Made by a program: the position numbers and the translations under genes. A stretch of 13,989 bases of DNA from an uncultured Lachnospiraceae bacterium (GTDB taxonomy: Bacteria; Bacillota; Clostridia; Lachnospirales; Lachnospiraceae), in the NCBI GenBank assembly GCA_937965795.1, contig CALCMD010000022.1:1-13989 (forward strand), written 5' to 3'. Shown piece after piece: positions 1 through 6,419 of the stretch. The stretch's first letter is position 1; every line of letters starts with the position of its first letter. The notes below the pieces were generated by a model, which did not search any database, was not told where the DNA came from, and saw nothing but the letters and a program-made list of their open reading frames with translations.

Positions 1-275
1 GAAGAGATCTGCCTGTTAGAAATGGTGAAAGATATCCGCGGAAACGGATACAGAACTTCAGGAAATATGCTTTTCTTAAGTATAACATAATATGAAGAAA
101 AAAGCAAAGATAAAATTTGATTCGAATAAAATATTGGAAAGCAACATTTTAAATATAGAAAAAGAAAACCCCAGGTCATTGCTTTTCATAGGAAGAGCAA
201 AAAACATGAATTTCAGATCAGATCCTTTATTTTACAAATAAGTGTTCCAATTTATCACAAAATATAAATTATTTG

Positions 276-304
276 TTGCATAAATATAGAATAAGTGTTA
301 TCTT
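276..304 (+). promoter_or_regulatory. weak candidate promoter upstream of the Rpn gene
   Basis: TTGCAT at 276-281 and TATCTT at 299-304 are separated by 17 nt. The -35 is good but the -10 matches only 4 of 6 consensus bases. The surrounding DNA is so AT-rich that chance matches are expected. It lies about 160 nt before the proposed start of the Rpn reading frame. Confidence 0.25.
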
Positions 305-451
305 AAACGTAAATAAATTCTATGCGGATTTGGAGATGAAGTAATTCTGGAAGAATGCGACAAGAAGCGCTACTCGAAAAAGGAAGGAAATATAGAATCT
401 ATCCGTAGAGAGGAATAGATTGAGTAAATCAGAGAAGCATGGTAAAATAAG

Positions 452-457
452 AAGGAG
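452..457 (+). promoter_or_regulatory. ribosome binding site fixing the Rpn start
   Basis: AAGGAG lies 7 nt before the ATG at 465. This favours ATG 465 over the in-frame TTG at 420, which would add 15 lysine- and arginine-rich residues not expected at the N-terminus of the family. Confidence 0.7.
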
Positions 458-464
458 AAAACCA

Positions 465-1399
465 ATGGGGAAAAGCAGTACGCCGTATGATGACGTATTC
501 CGTACACTGTTAAATGATTGCAGCAGTTTGATGATTCCTGTGATCAACGAGGTATTTGGGGAACATTATTCAGGAGAGGAAAAGCTTATTTTTACACCGA
601 ATGAGCATTTTCTGAACAGGCAGGACGGAAACGAGGAGGAGAGGATTACAGACAGCAGTTTTACGATTGCAGGGAGAAAATATCACTGGGAATGCCAGAG
701 CCGTCCGGATCACAGTATGCTGGTAAGGTTTTTTGAATATGATACGCAGATTGCTCTTGATACGGGAGAGCTGAAAGAGAATGTCCTTACCGTAACATTT
801 CCGCATTCTGCGGTGTTGTTTTTACGGTGTGCGCCATCCACACCGACCAATTAAAAATCAGGATGATTACGCCGGGAGGGAGTCTGACTTATGATATTCA
901 TGTGATGAAGTCTCAGCAATATACAATAGAAGAGATTTTTCAGAAGAATCTTCTGTTCCTGTTGCCTTTTTATATCTTTTCACATGAGAGCCGATTAAAA
1001 GAATATGAGCAGGATACGGAAAAGTTAGAGCTTCTGAAGCAGGAATATGCACAGATAAAAGACAGGCTGGAGGAACTGCTGAGGAAAAACGAAATAGCAG
1101 AATACACCAAGTGTACTATGATAGATATGACGAATAAAGTGGTGGAGCATATCGCAGAAAAATATGACTGCGTCAGGGAAGGAGTGAAGTCTGTGATGGG
1201 CGGAAGAGTTTTAGAATACGAGGCAAAGACAATAAGGAATGAGGGCATGCGAGAAGGAATCAAAGAAGGAATCCGGGCATTGATAGGCAGCCTGAGATCC
1301 TTTCACATTTCAGATGAGGAAATCCGAAAGGAATTAATCAGCAGATACCATCTGACACAGAAGGAAGCGGAAGCGTTTCTCGAAGAAAAGTCGTATTGA
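465..1399 (+). pseudogene. Rpn-family PD-(D/E)XK nuclease/putative transposase, frameshifted
   Basis: Two overlapping frames together encode one protein of about 310 residues, a normal length for this family. The first frame (ATG 465 to the stop ending at 854) carries the N-terminal TPYDDVFRTLL motif and a PD-(D/E)XK-type core, with D63 followed by E76-C-Q78. The family is known for RecA-independent recombination-promoting DNA cleavage. The second frame continues with an L-K-I-R-M-I-T-P-G-G segment, a charged coiled-coil-like stretch, and a Gly/Glu/Lys-rich helical tail (MREGIKEGI) typical of these proteins. Joining them needs a -1 change, most simply one lost base near 846-853 (ACC AAx TTA). 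No classical slippery heptamer is seen, so decay or a base-calling error is likelier than programmed frameshifting. The intact remainder suggests the break is recent. A terminator follows. Confidence 0.8.
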
Positions 1400-1432
1400 T
1401 TCGAAACGGGAGCGGAAAAAGAGACAGAGAAA

Positions 1433-1480
1433 AACGCAGGCGGTGAATCAGAGAATGGTTTGCCTCCTGTGTTTTTTCTT
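1433..1480 (+). terminator. Rho-independent terminator after the Rpn gene
   Basis: The left arm at 1433-1444 (AACGCAGGCGGT) pairs with 1462-1473 (GCCTCCTGTGTT) through about 11 pairs, including two G-U pairs, with one C-T mismatch. The loop is 17 nt and a run of six T follows at 1472-1477. It ends where the next promoter begins, so the Rpn gene and the downstream secreted-protein gene are transcriptionally separate. Confidence 0.75.
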
Positions 1481-1507
1481 GACTTTTAGACGGAAAATGT
1501 CTAAAAT
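1479..1507 (+). promoter_or_regulatory. sigma-A-type promoter of the secreted-protein gene
   Basis: TTGACT (-35, 1479-1484) and TAAAAT (-10, 1502-1507) are separated by exactly 17 nt, each matching 5 of 6 consensus bases. Transcription should begin near 1514, giving a leader of about 30 nt before the ATG at 1544. AAAGG at 1528-1532 is a usable ribosome binding site, although spaced rather far (11 nt). Confidence 0.7.
1484..1506. promoter_or_regulatory. perfect inverted repeat across the promoter core; candidate operator
   Basis: TTTTAGAC (1484-1491) and GTCTAAAA (1499-1506) form a perfect 8-bp inverted repeat with a 7-nt spacer. It starts on the last base of the -35 and covers five of the six bases of the -10. 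A dimeric repressor bound here would block RNA polymerase. The site does not match an operator I can name, and no regulator gene is adjacent. Being AT-rich at its ends, chance occurrence cannot be excluded. Confidence 0.45.
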
Positions 1508-1543
1508 TTAAAATAAGTAAGAAAAAGAAAGGATATCAGAGTT

Positions 1544-4045
1544 ATGAAGGGAAAAAGGGAACATACAGGAAAGAAATGGCGGAAGCTGATGCAGGCGGTG
1601 CGTGCGGCGGCGCTCCTTACCGCAGGCGTGCTGGGGCTTATCCGGCCGGGCGGCATGGAGACGGTGCGCGCAGTATCCCTCTCCAATCCCCGCATCGCCA
1701 CAGACTCCGGTATGACGGCGGGGCAGAAGGTGACCTGGGACTGCGTGTGGTTTGGCAGCTATCCGCAGGCGGAGGTGATACCTTCAAATGTAGCGTATAC
1801 AGCGCTGGATGCAAGCATACGGCGGGACGGGGACATCATCGTCTCCGACAGTGTGTACGCCGCTCTCCGGAACGCATCCGGCTGGGATACGAATAACGAC
1901 ATCACGTTAAACGGCGTAAAGTACCGGAGGATAAAAAAAGGGGATGCGACGTATACAGGTAGTGGTAGTGGTTATTATCAATGGGCGGACAGTGCCTCCT
2001 GGCACTACTTCCGATACGAACCTATCAAGTGGCGGGTGCTTAGCACCAACGGGAACCAGGCGCTGCTTCTCTCGGATATCGCCCTCGACGACCAGAAGTA
2101 CCATACGAAATATGAAAGCGTCACCTGGGAGACCAGCGCCCTGCGGAGCTGGCTGAACGGCTATAGTGCCGGGAGCAACAAGCAGTCCGTGGACTACAGG
2201 CAGAAGAATTTCCTCAGCAGCGCCTTTACCGCTTCGGAACGGGCGGCGATCGCAAGAACATCGCTGGAGAATGCCAATAATATTGAGTATGGAACAGAGG
2301 GAGGGAACAATACCACGGACAAAATCTTCCTGCTCTCCGAGTCGGACGTGTGGAATACCGATACCGCAAAGGCGCACGGGTTTGTAAAGAAGTGTAATAC
2401 ATATGACGAAGCCCGCCGCTGCCAGAGCAGCGCCTATGCAAAGGCGATGGGGATGTATAGCGATACGGATACAGCTTACGCCGGAAACGGCTGGTGGTGG
2501 CTGCGCTCGCCGGGCGATAGTGAAGACTGTGCTATGAGCGTCAACCACTTCGGCTGGGTCTGCAGGGATGGCTACTATGTCCACTTCGATGATATCGGCG
2601 TCCGGTCGGCTTTGAATCTGAATCTTTCATCTTCGAATCTCTACACCTATGCGGGAACGGTGCGTTCCGATGGAACTGTAAATGAGAATGGGGAACAAAA
2701 TTATACCGTATACTTCTCTGCAAACGGAGGAAACGTCAGCCCATCCAGCAAATCCGTGACGTATGGAAACACCTACGGCGCCCTGCCGATACCGACCCGA
2801 AGCGGCTATACCTTTGCAGGCTGGTACACGGCATCAGGCGGAGGAAGCCAGGTGACGGAGAGCACGACAGTAAACACCGCATCGAATCATACGCTGTATG
2901 CGCACTGGACGGAGCTTTCCCGTTACACGGTCGCCTATGATGCGAACGGAGGAAGCGGAGCGCCGTCGCCGCAGGAAAAAGCACACGGAAGCGCTTTGAC
3001 ACTGAGCAGTACTGTGCCGACACGTGCAGGCTATACCTTCAAAGGCTGGGCGACCAGCAGCAGTGCGGCAAGCGCCATATATCAGCCGGGGGGAACCTAC
3101 CGGGCTGATTGGTCAGTGACGCTCTATGCCGTGTGGGAAAAAATTCCGTCCGGCAAAAATGTTACCGTATTTTTCAATGCCAATGGAGGAAATTGCAGTC
3201 TTTCGCAAAAAGAAGTGATAGTAGGAAGCGACTATGGACCACTGCCCATCCCAATCCGTGACGGCTATCTTTTTACCGGCTGGTATTATGGAGAAGGTCA
3301 GGTGACAGAGACGACGAAGGTGAGCTACAGCGTACTTCATGTTCTGTATGCACACTGGAAAAAGGACGGCTCCACAGTTCAGAAGCCGTCGGTTCCGTCA
3401 AATCCGTCCGTTTCGCTGACGCCGTCCGTGGATTTAAAGGCCGTTGCACGGAAGAATCACGCCATTACTGTTTCGTCCGGCGATCTTTCCCTGAAATCCG
3501 CCACGGGCATTACGGAAGCGGACAAGTATCTGTCCCTGGGGAAAATCCAGATGGGGACGAAGCGATTCACACTGAAGCTGAAAGTGGACGGCGTGAGCAG
3601 GATTACTTATAAAAGCTCCAGTAAAAAGACAGCGTCCATCAGCTCCAAAGGCGTGGTAAAGATCAAAGGCGTGGGGCAGACGACCATCACAGTCACCGGA
3701 ACCCTGAACAGCGCCGGAAAGAAAATCACAAAGAAATACACGCTGACGGTGAATCCGGACAGACCTGCTTTAAAAGAAGTAAGGGCCGTCGGGGACAGAA
3801 AAATGCGCTTTTCCTGGAAAAAATGCAAACGGGGGGACGGGTATGAGCTGTGGTATTCACTGTCGAAAACCTTCAAAAAGAACACGAAGGGACGAACCAT
3901 TCCGAAAACGGGCAATACCATAGGTACGCTGACAGGACTGATCAGCGGGGCGAAATATTATGTAAAAGTAAGGACATATAAAGTCGTTTCCGGAAAGGTT
4001 TATTACAGCGACTGGAGTAAAACAAAGTCTGTGACCATAAAATAA
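1544..4045 (+). CDS. secreted DUF6273 / InlB B-repeat / Big / Fn3 surface protein
   Basis: This 833-residue protein is probably exported. It has a basic N-terminus, a hydrophobic stretch at about 21-33 and a plausible cleavage site after VRA (43). Residues about 60-362 look like a DUF6273 domain: it opens with WDCVWFGSYPQ, contains an EPIKWRVL motif, and closes with GWWWLRSPG (316-324) and GVRSALNLNL (352-361). Three Listeria-Bacteroides (InlB B-type) repeats follow at about 386-455, 461-531 and 540-605, each with an A/D-NGG turn, a GY-F-GW motif and a terminal YAHW or YAVW. A Pro/Ser linker (606-635) leads to a Big-like Ig domain (about 660-737) and an Fn3-like domain (about 742-833). The last 190 residues are strikingly lysine-rich. 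There is no LPXTG motif or C-terminal membrane anchor, so it is either released or held non-covalently. A role in adhesion or ligand binding is inferred from domain composition; no enzyme activity is evident. It has its own promoter and is flanked by terminators, so it is a single-gene unit. Confidence 0.85.
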   Translation: MKGKREHTGKKWRKLMQAVRAAALLTAGVLGLIRPGGMETVRAVSLSNPRIATDSGMTAGQKVTWDCVWFGSYPQAEVIPSNVAYTALDASIRRDGDIIVSDSVYAALRNASGWDTNNDITLNGVKYRRIKKGDATYTGSGSGYYQWADSASWHYFRYEPIKWRVLSTNGNQALLLSDIALDDQKYHTKYESVTWETSALRSWLNGYSAGSNKQSVDYRQKNFLSSAFTASERAAIARTSLENANNIEYGTEGGNNTTDKIFLLSESDVWNTDTAKAHGFVKKCNTYDEARRCQSSAYAKAMGMYSDTDTAYAGNGWWWLRSPGDSEDCAMSVNHFGWVCRDGYYVHFDDIGVRSALNLNLSSSNLYTYAGTVRSDGTVNENGEQNYTVYFSANGGNVSPSSKSVTYGNTYGALPIPTRSGYTFAGWYTASGGGSQVTESTTVNTASNHTLYAHWTELSRYTVAYDANGGSGAPSPQEKAHGSALTLSSTVPTRAGYTFKGWATSSSAASAIYQPGGTYRADWSVTLYAVWEKIPSGKNVTVFFNANGGNCSLSQKEVIVGSDYGPLPIPIRDGYLFTGWYYGEGQVTETTKVSYSVLHVLYAHWKKDGSTVQKPSVPSNPSVSLTPSVDLKAVARKNHAITVSSGDLSLKSATGITEADKYLSLGKIQMGTKRFTLKLKVDGVSRITYKSSSKKTASISSKGVVKIKGVGQTTITVTGTLNSAGKKITKKYTLTVNPDRPALKEVRAVGDRKMRFSWKKCKRGDGYELWYSLSKTFKKNTKGRTIPKTGNTIGTLTGLISGAKYYVKVRTYKVVSGKVYYSDWSKTKSVTIK
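2699..3358 (+). repeat. three tandem InlB-type B repeats within the secreted protein
   Basis: The repeat units lie at 2699-2908, 2924-3136 and 3161-3358. Each shows a Y/F-x-x-NGG turn, a proline followed by T/I-R-x-GY-x-F-x-GW, and a closing Y-A-x-W. Units 1 and 3 are closer to each other (both have a Y-G-x-LPIP segment) than to unit 2, which has a longer central insert. They are protein-level repeats and are well diverged in DNA. Such beta-grasp-like modules act as stalks or binding units in surface proteins. Confidence 0.8.
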
Positions 4046-4094
4046 GGCACGGGAATATGCACAGAGAAAAGACAGGGTGAAAGATCTGCAATTC

Positions 4095-4150
4095 CTGAAA
4101 CAGGGAAACATGCCGGAGCGTGTGCTTCCCTGTTTTCAGTTGTAAAACAG
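4095..4150 (+). terminator. terminator hairpin with an overlapping alternative hairpin
   Basis: CTGAAACAGGGAA (4095-4107) pairs with TTCCCTGTTTTCAG (4126-4139) along its full length with one bulged T, enclosing an 18-nt loop. The T-tract is short (four T), so termination may be incomplete. CTGTTTT (4130-4136) can instead pair perfectly with AAAACAG (4144-4150). This second stem would take the right arm of the first. The arrangement is mutually exclusive, as in attenuators, but it lies between two units where simple termination is enough to explain it. Confidence 0.6.
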
Positions 4151-4164
4151 TTCTGGAAATCACC

Positions 4165-4193
4165 TTGCAGTATCGCCGGTTCTTTGCTATACT
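4165..4193 (+). promoter_or_regulatory. extended -10 promoter of the glycan-export operon
   Basis: TTGCAG (4165-4170) and TATACT (4188-4193) are spaced by 17 nt. TG at 4185-4186, one base before the -10 hexamer, makes it an extended -10 promoter. Transcription should begin near 4200, leaving a leader of about 70 nt before the ATG at 4269. This is the only clear promoter before the four-gene operon. Confidence 0.75.
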
Positions 4194-4212
4194 GATACCA
4201 GTTATTTGAAAA

Positions 4213-4225
4213 AAGGGCAGCCCTT
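4213..4225 (+). other. small hairpin in the operon leader
   Basis: AAGGG (4213-4217) and CCCTT (4221-4225) pair around a CAG loop close to the expected 5' end of the transcript. It could protect the RNA end. It is too short to call a riboswitch, and no known riboswitch core was recognised in the leader. Confidence 0.35.
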
Positions 4226-4257
4226 CGGCGTCTTTGAAGGCTGTGGAAATATGTTAC

Positions 4258-4262
4258 GGGAG
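4258..4262 (+). promoter_or_regulatory. ribosome binding site fixing the Wzm start
   Basis: GGGAG sits 6 nt before ATG 4269. The other in-frame starts (TTG 4206, ATG 4251) have no such site at proper distance, and residues encoded before 4269 do not resemble the family's N-terminus. Confidence 0.6.
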
Positions 4263-4268
4263 TGTCCT

Positions 4269-5066
4269 ATGATTAAAAATTTAGTGGCAGAGCGGAAGTT
4301 AATCTGGACTCTGGCGAGAAATGACTTTAAAACGAAATTTGCAGGTTCTTATCTGGGAATCGTGTGGGCGCTGGTGCAGCCGGTTGTGACAGTGCTGGTG
4401 TACTGGTTTGTGTTCCAGGTGGGCTTAAAACAGACGGATACAAGCGCATATAACGGGTATCCGTTTATTTTGTGGATGCTGGCGGGCCTTGTGCCCTGGT
4501 TTTATTTCCAGGAAGCGATGACCGGGGGGACAAATGTACTGATGGAATACAGCTATCTGGTGAAAAAGGTGGTTTTTAAGATAGAGATTCTTCCAGTGGT
4601 GAAAGCGGTTTCCGCGTTGTTTATCCATACATTTTTTGTATGTGTGGCGGTAATTCTTTATAGCTGCTACGGGAAATTTCCGGGCGTGTACGGTTTGCAG
4701 ATTTTCTATTATTCGTTCTGCATGTTCATGCTGGTGATGGGAATCTGCTATGCCACCAGTGCAGTTGCCGTATTTTTTCGGGATTTGCTTCAGATTGTCA
4801 ATATTTTTTTACAGGTAGGCGTGTGGGCGACCCCGATTATGTGGGATTTGCAGTCCATTGGCCTGCCGGGAATTTTAGTGAAGATTTTCAAATTAAATCC
4901 AATGTATTATATCGTTTACGGCTACCGGGATGCGCTGATCAATAAGGTATGGTTCTGGGAGCGTCCGGGGCTTACGCTGTATTTCTGGGGCTTTACGGTT
5001 CTGATGTTTTTGATAGGAACAAAGATTTTTAAGCGGCTGCGCGTACACTTCGCAGACGTGTTGTAA
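4269..5066 (+). CDS. wzm: polysaccharide ABC exporter, permease subunit (Wzm/TagG/RfbA type)
   Basis: This 265-residue integral membrane protein is the usual length for ABC-2-type glycan-export permeases. It has an amphipathic N-terminal helix, the family motif KFAGSYLGIVWALVQP shortly after it, and about six hydrophobic segments. The family forms a homodimeric channel with a Wzt-type ATPase and moves undecaprenyl-diphosphate-linked polysaccharide from the cytoplasm to the outer face of the membrane (O-antigen, teichoic acid or rhamnan-type polymers). The ATPase gene starts 72 nt downstream on the same strand. A teichoic-acid exporter (TagG) belongs to the same superfamily, but the neighbouring glycosyltransferase and methyltransferase favour a polysaccharide substrate. 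Confidence 0.9.
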   Translation: MIKNLVAERKLIWTLARNDFKTKFAGSYLGIVWALVQPVVTVLVYWFVFQVGLKQTDTSAYNGYPFILWMLAGLVPWFYFQEAMTGGTNVLMEYSYLVKKVVFKIEILPVVKAVSALFIHTFFVCVAVILYSCYGKFPGVYGLQIFYYSFCMFMLVMGICYATSAVAVFFRDLLQIVNIFLQVGVWATPIMWDLQSIGLPGILVKIFKLNPMYYIVYGYRDALINKVWFWERPGLTLYFWGFTVLMFLIGTKIFKRLRVHFADVL

Positions 5067-5138
5067 GCAGCGAAGCGGCGATCTGCGGTATGCTGTTTAC
5101 GGGCAAAGAAAAGAAAGAACAGCGGGAAGGAAAGAAGC

Positions 5139-6410
5139 ATGAGCGAGACGGCGATTCGGGTGGCGGACGTCACCAAGATTTATAAATTATACGAGAATCC
5201 GAAAGACAGGCTGAAAGAGTCTCTGGGGCTGACGAGAAAAAAATGCTATCAGGAACATTATGCCCTGAACCATATTAATTTTGAGGTAAAAAAAGGCGAG
5301 ACGGTGGGCATTATCGGAACGAATGGTTCCGGAAAGTCCACGATGCTCAAACTGATTACCGGGGTGCTGACTCCAAGCGGCGGGGAAATCCAGGTGGACG
5401 GAAGGATTTCGGCTCTTCTGGAACTGGGAGCGGGTTTCAATATGGAATACACGGGAATCGAAAATGTTTACCTGAACGGTACAATGATTGGATTTTCCAG
5501 GAGCGAGATTGACGAGAAGATGCAGGATATTCTGGATTTTGCGGATATCGGAGAGTTCGTGCATCAGCCGGTGAAGTCTTATTCCAGCGGCATGTTCGTG
5601 CGGCTGGCATTTGCGGTGGCGATTAATATTAACCCGGAAATTCTGATTGTGGATGAGGCGCTTTCGGTGGGGGACGTGTTCTTTCAGGCGAAGTGCTATC
5701 GAAAATTTGAGGAGTTTAAGCAGCAGGGGAAAACGATTCTTTTCGTTAGTCATGACCTCGGCAGCATCACCAAGTACTGCGACCGGGCAATCCTGCTGAA
5801 CAAAGGGGAGAAAATCTTTGAGGGAACGCCGAAAGAGACGGTGGATATCTATAAAAAGGTGCTGGTGAACCAGTTTGACCCCTCGGAGCTGGAGACAGAC
5901 GAAGATGCCAATGACGTCACGAAGTTTTCAAAGGATAAGGACTGGAAAAAATCGATCCAGGTGAACCCGGAGCTGATTGAATATGGGGAGAAGAGTGCGG
6001 AAATCATAGATTATGCGCTTCTGGATGAAAATGCGCTGATTACAAATACCTTTATGAAGGGTACCGTCTTTTCCGTACGGATGAAAATCCAGGCACATGC
6101 AGAGGTAAAGGAGCCGATTTTTGCCTTTACGATCAAGAATTTGCAGGGAATCGAGCTGACCGGGACAAATACGACCTATGAGAAAGCAGAGGTTCCGCCG
6201 ATGAAGCCGGGGGACGTCCGGGAGGTGACCTTTACCCAGCGGCTGGATTTGCAGGGAGGGGAATACCTCGTTTCCCTGGGATGTACCGGGTATCAGAACG
6301 GAGAATTTCAGGTGTTCCACAGGCTTTATGACGTGTGCAGCCTGACCGTGATTTCGGATAAAAATACGGTCGGATATTACGACATGAATTCAGAAGTTTC
6401 ATTACGGTAA
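5139..6410 (+). CDS. wzt: polysaccharide ABC exporter, ATPase with C-terminal glycan-binding-type domain (Wzt)
   Basis: This 423-residue protein powers glycan export with the upstream permease. The nucleotide-binding domain (about 1-240) shows Walker A GTNGSGKST (60-68), the signature YSSGM (148-152), Walker B ILIVDE (168-173) and the switch histidine H205. TagH/Wzt features include the lineage-typical N-terminal YKLYENPKDRLKE segment. Residues about 260-423 form an extra beta-rich domain matching the Wzt C-terminal family (EYGEKSAEI, then TNTTYEK, then LQGGEYLVSLG). In E. coli O9a this domain binds the capped chain end and is required for export, so its presence suggests that the exported polymer carries a recognised terminal group. 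A GGAAGGAAAG ribosome site precedes ATG 5139. The gene ends in TAAGGAG, supplying the ribosome site of the next gene 9 nt downstream. Confidence 0.92.
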   Translation: MSETAIRVADVTKIYKLYENPKDRLKESLGLTRKKCYQEHYALNHINFEVKKGETVGIIGTNGSGKSTMLKLITGVLTPSGGEIQVDGRISALLELGAGFNMEYTGIENVYLNGTMIGFSRSEIDEKMQDILDFADIGEFVHQPVKSYSSGMFVRLAFAVAININPEILIVDEALSVGDVFFQAKCYRKFEEFKQQGKTILFVSHDLGSITKYCDRAILLNKGEKIFEGTPKETVDIYKKVLVNQFDPSELETDEDANDVTKFSKDKDWKKSIQVNPELIEYGEKSAEIIDYALLDENALITNTFMKGTVFSVRMKIQAHAEVKEPIFAFTIKNLQGIELTGTNTTYEKAEVPPMKPGDVREVTFTQRLDLQGGEYLVSLGCTGYQNGEFQVFHRLYDVCSLTVISDKNTVGYYDMNSEVSLR

Positions 6411-6419
6411 GGAGCGGCT

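Larger units (their letters stand above)
1..464. other. AT-rich region with no convincing complete gene
   Basis: Frame 1 is open from the window edge to a TAA at 88-90, giving about 29 residues that could be the tail of a gene starting outside the window. I do not recognise it, and frame 3 is also open over the same stretch, so this is weak. From about 91 the DNA is very AT-rich with many stops in all frames. It contains a 10-bp direct repeat AATAAGTGTT (237-246 and 290-299) and an inverted repeat AATTTAT-N8-ATAAATT (249-255, 264-270). Both are modest for such AT-rich DNA. A short frame from 317 to a TAG ending at 418 has no good start codon or ribosome site and is not called. Confidence 0.4.

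Noticed and set aside
420..464. TTG start at 420 for the Rpn gene
   Set aside because: ATG 465 has a well-placed AAGGAG and begins the family's conserved N-terminus, while 420 has no ribosome site.
827..860. Programmed -1 frameshifting in the Rpn gene
   Set aside because: No X-XXY-YYZ slippery heptamer or clear downstream pseudoknot was seen at the junction, and the family is normally encoded in one frame.
1907..2584. A 225-residue minus-strand frame opposite the secreted protein
   Set aside because: It is antisense to the DUF6273 domain with no matching features, and results from the codon bias of the real gene.
2699..3358. DNA-level recombination repeats in the InlB region
   Set aside because: The three units are similar as protein but have diverged in DNA, so they are not likely substrates for slippage or recombination.
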